Shown here piece by piece: positions 26,177 to 34,886 of a stretch of DNA of 64,000 nucleotides. This DNA comes from Vibrio cincinnatiensis DSM 19608 (GTDB taxonomy: Bacteria > Pseudomonadota > Gammaproteobacteria > Enterobacterales > Vibrionaceae). Both the position numbers and the translations under genes were made by a program. Each line of letters starts with the position of its first letter. The first letter of the stretch is position 1. The notes beneath the pieces are model-generated. The model worked only from the letters and a program-made list of their open reading frames with translations, had not been told where the DNA came from and searched no databases. The stretch is taken from NCBI RefSeq assembly GCF_900167345.1, contig NZ_FUXB01000002.1, forward strand, positions 186,001 through 250,000, in the 5' to 3' direction.

Positions 26177-26734
26177 GTGAATCTTTACCTATTGTTGTGT
26201 TTAGTCAGTTTACTCTGCTTCGGTTTACAATTTGAGCCGCTCAGTAGTGTCAGTGCTTGGCACCTAAGTGCTATTCAACAAGGACAATGGTGGCGCATCC
26301 TAACAGGAAACTTTACCCATACCAACTTTGCCCACCTTATGATGAACCTTGCTGGGTTGTGGGCCATTGCTTTTTTATTTAGACCGACACCTAAATTACT
26401 ACTGATGGCTCTGCTTCTTCTCAGTGGTTGGGTAGGGGTGGGAGTCTACTTTACTGACATAACTCTATACGTAGGCCTGTCTGGAACATTGCACGGATTG
26501 TTTGCACTCTTTGCCACTCAAGAATGGCTCTATGGTCGAAAAAATAGCCGCTGGCTGGTTTTCGGTATTATAGCAAAAGTCGCATGGGAACAACGTGTTG
26601 GCGCATCTCTCGGTACAGAAATGTGGATCGAGGCTCGCGTTGCCACAGAAGCACATTTGATTGGGCTACTTGGTGGGCTGCTCTTTGCACTCTTAGAAAG
26701 AGAATACACATTACAAACAAAGCGCCCTCACTAG
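26177..26734 (+). CDS. rrtA: Rhombosortase (rhomboid-family protease for GlyGly-CTERM proteins)
   Basis: Intramembrane serine protease of the rhombosortase branch, which processes proteins with a C-terminal GlyGly-CTERM anchor for secretion or surface display. From GTG 26177 (reading MNLYLLLCLVSLLCFGLQF) it has 185 residues and about six membrane spans. It shows GQWWRILTGNFTHTNFAHLMMNLAGLW, the nucleophile S102 in GLSGTLHGLFA, and H160 in EAHLIGLLGG. An in-frame ATG at 26138 lies inside the DTW gene and would add a short basic leader. Neither start has a good ribosome site. Its substrates are not in this window. Confidence 0.85.
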   Translation: MNLYLLLCLVSLLCFGLQFEPLSSVSAWHLSAIQQGQWWRILTGNFTHTNFAHLMMNLAGLWAIAFLFRPTPKLLLMALLLLSGWVGVGVYFTDITLYVGLSGTLHGLFALFATQEWLYGRKNSRWLVFGIIAKVAWEQRVGASLGTEMWIEARVATEAHLIGLLGGLLFALLEREYTLQTKRPH

Positions 26735-26746
26735 GCGCTTTGTCAA
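26718..26746. terminator. Hairpin between convergent rrtA and sohB
   Basis: A 9-base-pair stem (26718-26726 with 26734-26742) whose loop contains the rrtA stop codon. T-rich flanks are modest (TTTGTTTGT on the minus strand), so it probably serves sohB more than rrtA. Confidence 0.5.
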
Positions 26747-26753
26747 CAAAAGA

Positions 26754-27824
26754 TTAGACGACTGGACGCTGACCTCGAGCGATCAACTTAAGCAATACGG
26801 AGTCTGCGGCCTCCCCAGCAACACCCACCAATTTATCGGCCAGTTTTTTCTTTTGTACATAGCGAATCGAAAGCACGGTTTTATCTTTACAAGCCTTCAC
26901 AATCAAATCATCTGACGTTGAAATCTCATCGACTAAACCTAAATTTTTTGCTTGAGTACCAAACCAGTGCTCCCCGGTCGCCACTTTCTCTAGCTCTAAC
27001 GCAGGGCGGTGATCACGAATAAACTGTTTAAACAATTCATGCGTTTCTTCAAGCTCTTGTTTGAATTTATCTCGTGCTTTCTCGGTATTTTCACCGAACA
27101 TGGTTAACGTCCGTTTATACTCACCCGCCGTCAATTGCTCAAACTCAATATCATTTTTCTTAAGCAATTTATGAAAATTAGGTAATTGCGCAATAACACC
27201 TATTGAACCTACAATCGCAAACGGCGCTGAAACAATTTTATCCGCAATACACGCCATCATATACCCGCCACTGGCTGCCACTTTATCTACAGCAATCGTC
27301 AAAGGTAATTCAGCCGCTTTCAAACGATCCAGCTGAGAAGAAGCCAACCCATAGCCATGCACCATACCGCCCCCCGTTTCTAAGCGAAGCAGAACCTCAT
27401 CTCCTGCTTGGGCCACCGCTAAAATTGCCGTCACTTCTTCTCGTAGTGAAGCCACTTCTTTCGCATCAATACTGCCATGAAAGTCGAGCACAAACAGATG
27501 AGGGTCACGCTTTTCGATTAACTCTCCCCCTTTAATCGATTTTTTCAATGCTTTCTCACGCGACTTTTGCTGCTCTTTTTCACTTTTCTTCTCCGCTTTA
27601 TGGCGGGCTTTTAAAAAGCTGTCATCATGCAGATAAGACTCTAACTGCTCAACGGTTTCTTTATGCTGATCGGTTAAGTTAGTGATAACCAACTCTCCCT
27701 TCACCGCGGCCTGCTTTCCTCCAACCGATTTCACAATGACTAACACCATGACGAGCGCAACCACAACGGTCACAATCTTGGCTAAAAATAAACCGTACTC
27801 TAATAAAAATTCCAATGTACTCAT
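26754..27824 (-). CDS. sohB: Inner-membrane peptidase SohB (S49 family)
   Basis: Signal-peptide-peptidase-like serine protease anchored in the inner membrane. The N-terminus LEFLLEYGLFLAKIVTVVVALVMVLVIVKS aligns with E. coli SohB, and a lysine/glutamate-rich linker follows. The S49 core has LRLETGGGMVHGYGLASSQL, the nucleophile serine in DKVAASGGYMMACIADK, and the general-base lysine in AGEYKRTLTMFGEN. The ATG at 27824 (356 residues) has GAAGAGG immediately before it. A TTG at 27815 would begin exactly where E. coli SohB begins and has better spacing, so the start is uncertain by three codons. It is divergent from yciK, as in E. coli. Confidence 0.93.
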   Translation of the reverse strand: MSTLEFLLEYGLFLAKIVTVVVALVMVLVIVKSVGGKQAAVKGELVITNLTDQHKETVEQLESYLHDDSFLKARHKAEKKSEKEQQKSREKALKKSIKGGELIEKRDPHLFVLDFHGSIDAKEVASLREEVTAILAVAQAGDEVLLRLETGGGMVHGYGLASSQLDRLKAAELPLTIAVDKVAASGGYMMACIADKIVSAPFAIVGSIGVIAQLPNFHKLLKKNDIEFEQLTAGEYKRTLTMFGENTEKARDKFKQELEETHELFKQFIRDHRPALELEKVATGEHWFGTQAKNLGLVDEISTSDDLIVKACKDKTVLSIRYVQKKKLADKLVGVAGEAADSVLLKLIARGQRPVV

Positions 27825-27904
27825 CCTCTTCAATGCGAATTGGTGTATTGTAACCATCTTGTCACGAAGACGAAAAGCAAATCATAACAATAAGGAAACG
27901 TAGC

Positions 27905-28648
27905 GTGGATTATTCTGTTTCTGTTGACACCTTAAAAAACAAAGTGATTTTAGTCACTGGTGCGGGAGATGGCATTGGCAAACAAGCCGCCCTCACCTAT
28001 GCCGCTCACGGCGCAACAGTCATATTATTAGGCCGAACGGTGAAAAAACTTGAAAAGACTTATGATGAAATTGAAGCAGCAGGATACCCTCAAGCGGCGA
28101 TTGTACCTTTAGATATGCTCGGTGCCACTAAGCAACACTACTTAGACATGGCCGAAACCATTGAAGGTCAATTTGGTCGATTAGATGGCGTACTGCACAG
28201 CGCTGGCCTACTCGGCGTACTTAGTCCATTTGACCAGATTGGTGAAGATACCTTTAATGAAGTGATGCAAGTGAATGTCAAAGCCCAATTTATGCTCACC
28301 CAAGCCATACTCCCTTTGTTAAAAAAGACTGAAAATGCACGCCTAGTTTTCACCAGCTCAACCGTGGGTCATAGTGGACGCGCTTTTTGGGGCACCTATG
28401 CAATCTCGAAATTTGCAACAGAAGGGATGATGCAAGTGCTTGCTGATGAATTATCGGAAACCACGATTCGGGTCAATGCCATCAATCCGGGTGCCACCCG
28501 AACCGGAATGCGGGCTAAAGCCTACCCGGCTGAAGATGTCAATCAGTTAAAAACGCCCGAAGAGATCATGCCTCTCTATCTGTATTTAATGGCACCAGAA
28601 AGCCAATCTGTACATGGCCAATGTATCGATGCTCAGCCTAAACACTAA
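27905..28648 (+). CDS. yciK: Short-chain dehydrogenase YciK
   Basis: NAD(P)-dependent SDR oxidoreductase of unknown substrate. The 247 residues contain VTGAGDGIGKQAALTYA (nucleotide-binding TGxxxGIG), LHSAGLLG in place of NNAG, and the catalytic set S (TSSTVGHSG), Y (YAISK) and K (SKFATEG). The end DAQPKH corresponds to DAQPG in E. coli. The start is GTG with AAGGA upstream. The divergent arrangement with sohB is conserved with enterobacteria. Confidence 0.93.
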   Translation: MDYSVSVDTLKNKVILVTGAGDGIGKQAALTYAAHGATVILLGRTVKKLEKTYDEIEAAGYPQAAIVPLDMLGATKQHYLDMAETIEGQFGRLDGVLHSAGLLGVLSPFDQIGEDTFNEVMQVNVKAQFMLTQAILPLLKKTENARLVFTSSTVGHSGRAFWGTYAISKFATEGMMQVLADELSETTIRVNAINPGATRTGMRAKAYPAEDVNQLKTPEEIMPLYLYLMAPESQSVHGQCIDAQPKH

Positions 28649-28669
28649 TACTGATAGGATAAAGATAAT

Positions 28670-28702
28670 AAAAAAGCCTTGCTTTCCTGCAAGGCTTTTT
28701 TA
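28670..28702. terminator. Bidirectional terminator yciK/cheV
   Basis: A perfect stem (arms AAAAAAGCCTTGC at 28670-28682 and GCAAGGCTTTTTT at 28689-28701) with a 6-base loop and T-runs on both strands. It ends yciK and the convergent cheV. Confidence 0.9.
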
Positions 28703-29647
28703 TTACGCTAAAGTGGCGCGTAACCTATCTTGAACGGCTTCCACCAGCAGATCGGGTTGAAATTTAGAAATAAATCGATCACAACCCACTTTTTGCACCA
28801 TAGACTCGTTAAAACTGCCACTTAATGAAGTATTTAACGTGATATAAAGATCTGACATCCGAGGATCATTGCGCACTTCATACGTCAAACGGTAACCATC
28901 CATCTCTGGCATTTCAGCATCGGTGATTAACATTAATAGCTCTTTATTAATATCTTTACCTTCATCGCACCACGATTTAAGTAAATTCAATGCCTGCAAG
29001 CCATCCCAACATTCTATAATATTGAGTCCAAGCTGAGATAACGTTCCTTTTATCTGGCTTCTCGCTGTCGCAGAATCATCCACAATCAAAATATTTCGTC
29101 CGACCATTTCACTCAGTAGATCATGATCCAGCACTTCTTCAGAAATAGAGACGTCATAATCGATGATTTCAGCTAAGACTTTCTCAACATCAACCACTTC
29201 AACAATGTGATGTTGATCTTGCTCTTTAATATGAGTAATCGCGGTTAGGTAGTTGGAACGACCCACCGATTTAGGAGGCGGTTGAATTTCTGTCCATGCG
29301 GTATTAATAATATTACGTACCTGCCCCACCAAGAACCCCTGCACCGTACGGTTATACTCGGTAATGATCAGATTTTGTTCTTGATTCTCAAGACGAGAAG
29401 GTGGAAAACCGATCGCTTGGCGTAAATCAATCACAGGGACAGCTTCACCACGTAAAGAAGCTACACCAATAATATTTGGATGCGAACCTGGCATCTTTGT
29501 GGTCGGTGGTACTTTAATGACTTCACGAACTTTGAAAACATTAATAGCGAAGATTTGTCGACTATTCAAACTAAACAGCAACAGTTCTAGGCGGTTTTCT
29601 CCCACCAAATTGGTCCGTTGATCGACCGTGTTTAAGATACTCGACAT
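28703..29647 (-). CDS. cheV: Chemotaxis coupling protein CheV
   Basis: A 314-residue protein joining a CheW-like coupling domain (about 20-165: LLFSLNSRQIFAINVFKVREV, GVASLRGEAVPVIDLRQAIG) to a response-regulator receiver domain (about 185-310: ILIVDDSATARSQIKGTL). The phospho-acceptor aspartate lies in MLITDAEMPEMDGYRL. It links chemoreceptors to CheA and adapts when phosphorylated. ATG 29647 follows GGTGGGA; the frame opens five codons earlier without a ribosome site. Vibrios carry several CheV paralogues and this one stands apart from the flagellar clusters. Confidence 0.94.
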   Translation of the reverse strand: MSSILNTVDQRTNLVGENRLELLLFSLNSRQIFAINVFKVREVIKVPPTTKMPGSHPNIIGVASLRGEAVPVIDLRQAIGFPPSRLENQEQNLIITEYNRTVQGFLVGQVRNIINTAWTEIQPPPKSVGRSNYLTAITHIKEQDQHHIVEVVDVEKVLAEIIDYDVSISEEVLDHDLLSEMVGRNILIVDDSATARSQIKGTLSQLGLNIIECWDGLQALNLLKSWCDEGKDINKELLMLITDAEMPEMDGYRLTYEVRNDPRMSDLYITLNTSLSGSFNESMVQKVGCDRFISKFQPDLLVEAVQDRLRATLA

Positions 29648-29776
29648 ACAAAATCCCACCAATAGAAAAGCATTATCGCTTTACAGTATATACCTAAACC
29701 GTCGTAAGGTATTTAGATACACACACAAATTTAAGTGACAAATGTAAACGCTCACAGAGAAAAAACGAAGCAAAAA

Positions 29777-30994
29777 TTACCCTTCGACCACCTTCATCAG
29801 TAATAAACCATCGTACAACGCTTGTTTTATCAATGCAGCCCCCGGCATCGTGGCCTGTTTATAGAAACGCGATTCTAGCAATTGAAGGTCTTGATGATAA
29901 ACCGGTAAACTTTGCTCCTCAATACAACGTTGGATAGCTGGGTATAGCACACTTTTCGCTTGGTTGATGACACCTCCGACCAAAACTTTCTCCGGATTAA
30001 ATAAATTAATCACAATCGCAATCGCAGCCCCAAGATAACGGCCTAATTGTTCGATCACTTCAACAGCCAGTTGATCGCCTTCCGCCGCCGCTAAACAGAT
30101 ATCTTCAATGGTGATCTCAGGTTTCTCTGCTAGTGAGGTTTCCTCTCCTAAAGCAATGCGAATCGCCACTTGCTCTCGGATTGCTTGGGAACTGGCAACG
30201 GTTTCCAAGCAACCAATATTACCGCAATGACAACGTTTCCCTTGTGGATCAATCTGGATGTGGCCTAATTCGCCGATATTACCATGACGACCTTGTAATA
30301 CCCGTCCATCGACAATAATTCCCGCCCCTAAACCATGATGGATGGAAATTAATACGGAATTATCCACATCTTGTGAGTGCCCGAATAACTTTTCTGCTAA
30401 CGCCCAAGCCCGAGTATCGTTGGCAACAAAAACAGGAAGCCCCGTTGCTTTATAAATTTCCGGCCCGAGAGCCAGGTTTTCAACATTGTAATGTGGCATC
30501 TGTAGCACAATGCCCTGCTCTGAGTTAACCAGCCCAGGTAAAGTAATAGCAATACTGGTTACACGATCCAACTGAGCGGAATAGGTTTGAAAAAACTCTT
30601 CAATTTCAAATAATAGCCGAGCCAATACATCATCTTGATCCATTTCATGAATATCGATTTTGGTGTCAATCAACACCTCACCACCCAACTCATGCAAGGC
30701 AATTGTGAGGTAGCCTCGCCCAAGGCGCATGGATAAAAACTGCCAACCTTCATTATTGGTTTGCAATCCGACCGCAGGACGACCACGACTGATCGCTTCT
30801 TGCACTGTCGTTTCATGGATCAGATGAGCATCGATCAACTCACGAGTAATTTTCGTAATACTCGCGGGGGCTAACTGACTCTCTTTTGATAAATCGATAC
30901 GAGAGATCGGACCTTTTTGATCAATGAGTTTATATACACGGCCAGCATTGACCTGTTTGATATGATCAATATGGCCTGGTTGAGCCATGTACAT
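29777..30994 (-). CDS. mlc: ROK-family glucose-responsive repressor Mlc
   Basis: A 405-residue repressor of sugar PTS genes, inactivated when unphosphorylated PtsG sequesters it at the membrane. It matches E. coli Mlc closely: QPGHIDHIKQVNAGRVYKLID, the HTH SRIDLSKESQLAPASITKITREL, and SRGRPAVGL. The zinc site is GKRCHCGNIGCLE and the glucokinase-like motif is HHGLGAGIIVDG. The ATG of MYMAQPGHID follows GGAG with 7-base spacing; four further upstream codons are unlikely. Its classical target ptsG lies about 7 kb away in this window. Confidence 0.95.
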   Translation of the reverse strand: MYMAQPGHIDHIKQVNAGRVYKLIDQKGPISRIDLSKESQLAPASITKITRELIDAHLIHETTVQEAISRGRPAVGLQTNNEGWQFLSMRLGRGYLTIALHELGGEVLIDTKIDIHEMDQDDVLARLLFEIEEFFQTYSAQLDRVTSIAITLPGLVNSEQGIVLQMPHYNVENLALGPEIYKATGLPVFVANDTRAWALAEKLFGHSQDVDNSVLISIHHGLGAGIIVDGRVLQGRHGNIGELGHIQIDPQGKRCHCGNIGCLETVASSQAIREQVAIRIALGEETSLAEKPEITIEDICLAAAEGDQLAVEVIEQLGRYLGAAIAIVINLFNPEKVLVGGVINQAKSVLYPAIQRCIEEQSLPVYHQDLQLLESRFYKQATMPGAALIKQALYDGLLLMKVVEG

Positions 30995-31287
30995 GGTGCA
31001 CTCCAAAATTCAACAACCTGTCAATTTTTTTACTTTGCGAACTAATTGTGAAGCGCTTTGGTGAATAGCCGTGACAAGCATCACGCATATAGATAGAAGT
31101 TTGTGTTTTTAGTCAAAGAGTGCGCAATAAGATCCCATCAATATGACTAATAAAGATCTTTTTTTCCTAAAAAAATTAATAGGTTTTCTCTTTATTTTCT
31201 GTATGTAACACATCAAAGCCTCTTCATTCTAATGCTTGAGATTCAACTATACTTACTTCAATACCATACCGTTTACTGGAGATACTG

Positions 31288-32733
31288 ATGAGTCCCGTCT
31301 TAAGAAAAACAAAAATTGTCGCCACATTAGGACCTTCTACGGATAAAGGAGAGGTATTAGAAACACTGATTCATTGTGGCGTGAATGTAGTACGAATGAA
31401 TTTTTCACATGGAAATGCCGAAGATCATCGAACACGAGCGAATAAAGTCCGTGAAATTGCAAAAAAATTAGGAAAAAATGTAGCGATATTAGGCGATTTA
31501 CAAGGTCCAAAAATACGGATCTCTACCTTTAAATACGGAAAAATTCTTTTAAATGAGGGTGATCTTTTTATTCTGGATGCTCAACTTGAACCCAACGAAG
31601 GCTCAGAAAGTGTGGTCGGCATTGATTATAAAACCCTACCAAATGATGTAAAAAGTGGCGATATACTGCTCCTTGATGATGGACGAGTTCAGCTGCAAGT
31701 TACGGAGGTTAAAGAAAGCCAAGTTTTTACTCGAGTACTGATTGGTGGCCCTTTATCAAACAATAAAGGAATCAATAAAAAAGGAGGCGGTCTCTCAGCC
31801 GAAGCTCTGACCGAAAAAGATAAACGAGATATTTTGCTGGCGGCTGAAATTGGCGTCGATTATTTAGCGGTCTCTTTTCCTCGTAATAGCCAAGATATGG
31901 ATTATGCACGAAAACTGGCCCGAGAAGCGGGGCTACAGGCCCGTTTAGTCGCTAAAGTTGAGCGAGCGGAAACGGTCTCTTGTGATGAAAATATCGATGA
32001 TATTATTCGCGCTTCTGATGTCATTATGGTTGCTCGAGGTGATCTCGGTGTTGAAATTGGCGATCCTGAACTCATCGCGGTTCAGAAGAAATTAATTTAC
32101 CGAGCAAAAGCCTTAAATAGAGTGGTTATTACCGCGACACAAATGATGGAGTCGATGATAACCAACCCGATGCCAACTCGAGCCGAAGTCATGGATGTAG
32201 CAAATGCGGTCTTAGATGGCACAGATGCGGTGATGCTTTCAGGGGAAACCGCCGCAGGGAAATACCCAATAGAGACAGTCAAAGCCATGGCCGATGTTTG
32301 TATTGGGGCAGAAAAAATGATTGAAGCCAACCAGCAAAACTATCGAATCGATCGTGCGTTTCAAACAGAAGAGGAAGCCATCGCCATGGCTACCATCTAT
32401 ACCGCCAACCACCTTGAAGGTGTCGCAGCCATGGTCACGCTCACTGAATCAGGCCGAACGGCATTAATGACCTCTCGACTCAATTCTCTCTTGCCCATTT
32501 TTGCAATGTCGCGGAATGATAGTGCGCTAAATCGCTGTGCTTTATACCGTGGCGTCATCCCTTTTTCTTTTGATAGTAACCATACGGAAGGGATGATAGT
32601 GGCACAATCGGCATTACAGGCACTAAAAGAGCAAGGCCTTCTCGAATTTGGTGATTTAGTCATTATCACTCAAGGAGACATTATGGATGTCGAAGGTACG
32701 ACCAATTGTATGCGTATCATTCCAGTGCTGTGA
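31288..32733 (+). CDS. pykA: Pyruvate kinase, type II
   Basis: Last step of glycolysis, phosphoenolpyruvate plus ADP to pyruvate plus ATP. The 481 residues match E. coli PykA rather than Pyk[66 protein letters not shown]. The active-site signature is [15 protein letters not shown]. The Mg-binding region [19 protein letters not shown] is intact. GGAG lies before the ATG. It converges with the patatin gene, 11 bases stop-to-stop, with no terminator visible in the gap. Confidence 0.96.
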   Translation: MSPVLRKTKIVATLGPSTDKGEVLETLIHCGVNVVRMNFSHGNAEDHRTRANKVREIAKKLGKNVAILGDLQGPKIRISTFKYGKILLNEGDLFILDAQLEPNEGSESVVGIDYKTLPNDVKSGDILLLDDGRVQLQVTEVKESQVFTRVLIGGPLSNNKGINKKGGGLSAEALTEKDKRDILLAAEIGVDYLAVSFPRNSQDMDYARKLAREAGLQARLVAKVERAETVSCDENIDDIIRASDVIMVARGDLGVEIGDPELIAVQKKLIYRAKALNRVVITATQMMESMITNPMPTRAEVMDVANAVLDGTDAVMLSGETAAGKYPIETVKAMADVCIGAEKMIEANQQNYRIDRAFQTEEEAIAMATIYTANHLEGVAAMVTLTESGRTALMTSRLNSLLPIFAMSRNDSALNRCALYRGVIPFSFDSNHTEGMIVAQSALQALKEQGLLEFGDLVIITQGDIMDVEGTTNCMRIIPVL

Positions 32734-32744
32734 TAAACATGCTG

Positions 32745-33932
32745 TCAATCAAAAAATAGGGAAGGTGTTGAGCAAACGGTTTGCCGTTGTTCAGCGTCTT
32801 CTTTTGCCGCTAAAAAAATCTCAATAAATTCATAGCCAGCCTGTAGTCCTAACTCATAGTCATGCAATAAATCATCATGACGGCTCAGCAATGAACTAGA
32901 CTTCAGTGGTTTACTAGGCACGATTTGTACAATAAAGACATCGTCTGGCGGTGAATGTAAAAAATCACTGGTCAAAGCATAAGTCTGGTAGTGAACCATC
33001 AACATGTCTGCCAGCCCCGAATCAAACTTATTACCTAATAAGTGACTCAACCGATAAATATTATCCGCACCAAACAGCCAACGCCCACCATTTAAAACTT
33101 CTAGATGTGGATGATCTTGTTTCAACTGCTGGGACTTAACTATCTGCTGCTGAAGAAAGCCTTTCCAATCCTGTTTCCAATTCAATAGCGTATTTTGCCA
33201 ATGGGTCTGAATGGAATTAAACGACTCTCTCAACCACGGAACTTGCCCCCCACTAGGGACATTTTTCAGTACATTTTGCTGACTCTCTTCATCCAGTGTT
33301 TCTGTCCTGATCACCGTGATAAAACGTGCCTCTTGTCGCCATGCCTCTTGCACCGGAATCGAAGCGGAAACACCACCATCAATATAATTCCGCCCCCCTA
33401 ATGACACATTGTTCTTATATAACCCAGGAATGGCACACGTTGCTGTCAAAATTTCTCGCCAGTCATTCCCCAGCATGGGGAAATAAGCATCTTTTAAAGA
33501 AATGAGATCCGTCACTGCTGCGAAAGCTTTTCGGGTGCCAAGTGTTGAACGCCCCATGTCTAAATCTAAGCGATAGGGATAATGACAAATTTTGTCTAGC
33601 GCCCAATCTAAATTAAGCGGCTGTTTACGGCGAATATAACTAAACAGATGAAAGAATTGTGGATCGGTGGTCAATTCAAGAATAAAAGCTTTACCTAAGC
33701 CATGCTGACGGCAAAGATAAGCACACAAATTAAGCGCACCCGCAGACGTGCCATAGAATTCATGAAATGGATCAAAATTGGATAAGATAAAGGCATCTAA
33801 AACACCTGCGGTAAAGATCCCTCTTTGTCCTCCCCCTTGAGTAACTAACGTATTCTTGCCTGTAACAAATTTTGAGAGTCGATGAAGATCGACCCTCTTT
33901 TCTAGATCAGAAATGGTACCACTGTTCACCAT
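32745..33932 (-). CDS. Patatin-like phospholipase
   Basis: A 395-residue cytosolic lipid acyl hydrolase of the bacterial patatin (RssA/YjjU-like) type. The oxyanion loop is GGGQRG (33-38), the nucleophile elbow GTSAG has S63, and the partner aspartate is D185 in YIDGGVSASIPV, giving a complete Ser-Asp dyad. There is no signal peptide or type III signal, so it is more likely a housekeeping lipase than an effector; the natural substrate is unknown. A long C-terminal part beyond the patatin core (about residues 220-395) carries tryptophan- and glutamine-rich helices. YjjU-type proteins have this length. Confidence 0.9.
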   Translation of the reverse strand: MVNSGTISDLEKRVDLHRLSKFVTGKNTLVTQGGGQRGIFTAGVLDAFILSNFDPFHEFYGTSAGALNLCAYLCRQHGLGKAFILELTTDPQFFHLFSYIRRKQPLNLDWALDKICHYPYRLDLDMGRSTLGTRKAFAAVTDLISLKDAYFPMLGNDWREILTATCAIPGLYKNNVSLGGRNYIDGGVSASIPVQEAWRQEARFITVIRTETLDEESQQNVLKNVPSGGQVPWLRESFNSIQTHWQNTLLNWKQDWKGFLQQQIVKSQQLKQDHPHLEVLNGGRWLFGADNIYRLSHLLGNKFDSGLADMLMVHYQTYALTSDFLHSPPDDVFIVQIVPSKPLKSSSLLSRHDDLLHDYELGLQAGYEFIEIFLAAKEDAEQRQTVCSTPSLFFD

Positions 33933-33952
33933 AGGCGAACCCTTCTTGATGA

Positions 33953-34042
33953 TTAATAAGCAATCGCAATGACTCCGTACCCAATTAAGATAACAAAGAC
34001 GGTTGCTGTAATCACTAAAGCATACTTAAGATCGCGTTCCAT
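33953..34042 (-). CDS. 29-residue single-span membrane microprotein (YnhF-like)
   Basis: Too short for ordinary gene calling. The minus strand has AAAGGAGGTGTTT, an ideal ribosome site, before ATG at 34042. The peptide reads MERDLKYALVITATVFVILI followed by GYGVIAIAY and a stop. A charged head (ERDLK) and one hydrophobic span resemble E. coli YnhF (MSTDLKFSLVTTIIVLGLIV...), a microprotein of unknown function in the inner membrane. The stop lies 20 bases upstream of the patatin start codon, so the two may be co-transcribed. The match to YnhF is from memory. Confidence 0.8.
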   Translation of the reverse strand: MERDLKYALVITATVFVILIGYGVIAIAY

Positions 34043-34886
34043 AAACACCTCCTTTTTAGTCTATACCCAAATAACTTTCCACCGCGTAGAGGGACGATAC
34101 CGAAATCCTCTTAAGATAACGTCAATAACAAAATTGAAACCCAAAAGGTGACGGATAGCTCTACCACAAAAAGTTATCATAGGATAACTAACTAATAACA
34201 TTTGATTGATACTTATACAATCATTGTGGTTTTTATAGCGACAAATATGAAGTTGTTATCACACTAATCAAGAGATAACTCAGCCACTCTTTTTCTGAGG
34301 TGGGCAAAAATAAAGCCACCAAAGCAATATCATCGATAATAAAGCCAGTCTATTGGAGCCATTCTCTGATGCCTGTCTATTTTTTAGTCACATCTTCTAT
34401 GAATCTATACAGTTTTATTCGTTAGCTATTATGCTCAGACCAGTTAATCCATTCATTAAGTTCGATAAATCACAAATATATAACTATATTTATCTCAATT
34501 ATTCTTTTTTTAACCTATTCAAGAAGCATAAAGTGATGTTTACATTCTATTGCTATCTCCAACATATAACTGTAGTCTCTTAACCAATGCGAAGCTGATT
34601 ATTTCAGACAACGCAAACACACATCGATATATTTAGAGTAATATTCTGAGTTCTTGGTACTCTGGAGAGAGATAAACCTAGGTTTAACTCAACAATGGAA
34701 GATGAAACAATAACTTAACAACTAGACCAGATTCAAATCTGGCTAATTGGCCAGGGATAGAAGGCCTGCTATACGTCCCAGATGCATTTAAGCTGAGGAA
34801 CCGCTCGCTTCTATTCACTATCTGTCTTCTATGAATACACCAGTTTATTAGGAAGCTTCATACCTCAGGGAAGTGATAAGGAGTTA
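34043..34886. other. 844-base gap ahead of the NSS transporter, partly structured
   Basis: No convincing gene is present; the one open frame (34353-34583) has no ribosome site and an unremarkable composition. The right half (about 34640-34880) is less AT-rich and folds locally: a CCAGAT/ATCTGG hairpin (34727-34732 with 34737-34742) and a GGCC/GGCC pair (34749-34752 with 34763-34766). A CTCTGGAGAG block near 34660 recalls a glycine riboswitch, but the CGCCGAAGG core is missing. It probably contains a regulated leader or a small RNA gene of unknown type. Confidence 0.45.

Noticed and set aside
32745..33932. Patatin-like protein as an anti-phage or type VI effector
   Set aside because: It has no effector-associated neighbour (no CBASS cyclase, VgrG or immunity gene) and sits among housekeeping genes.
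34353..34583. Open frame of 76 codons in the gap before the NSS transporter
   Set aside because: It has no Shine-Dalgarno sequence and its AT-driven composition (rich in F, Y, I, S) is that of random AT-rich DNA.
34640..34886. Glycine riboswitch before the NSS transporter
   Set aside because: CTCTGGAGAG is suggestive, but the CGCCGAAGG core and the closing CTCAGGCAAAAGGACAGAG-like part are missing.
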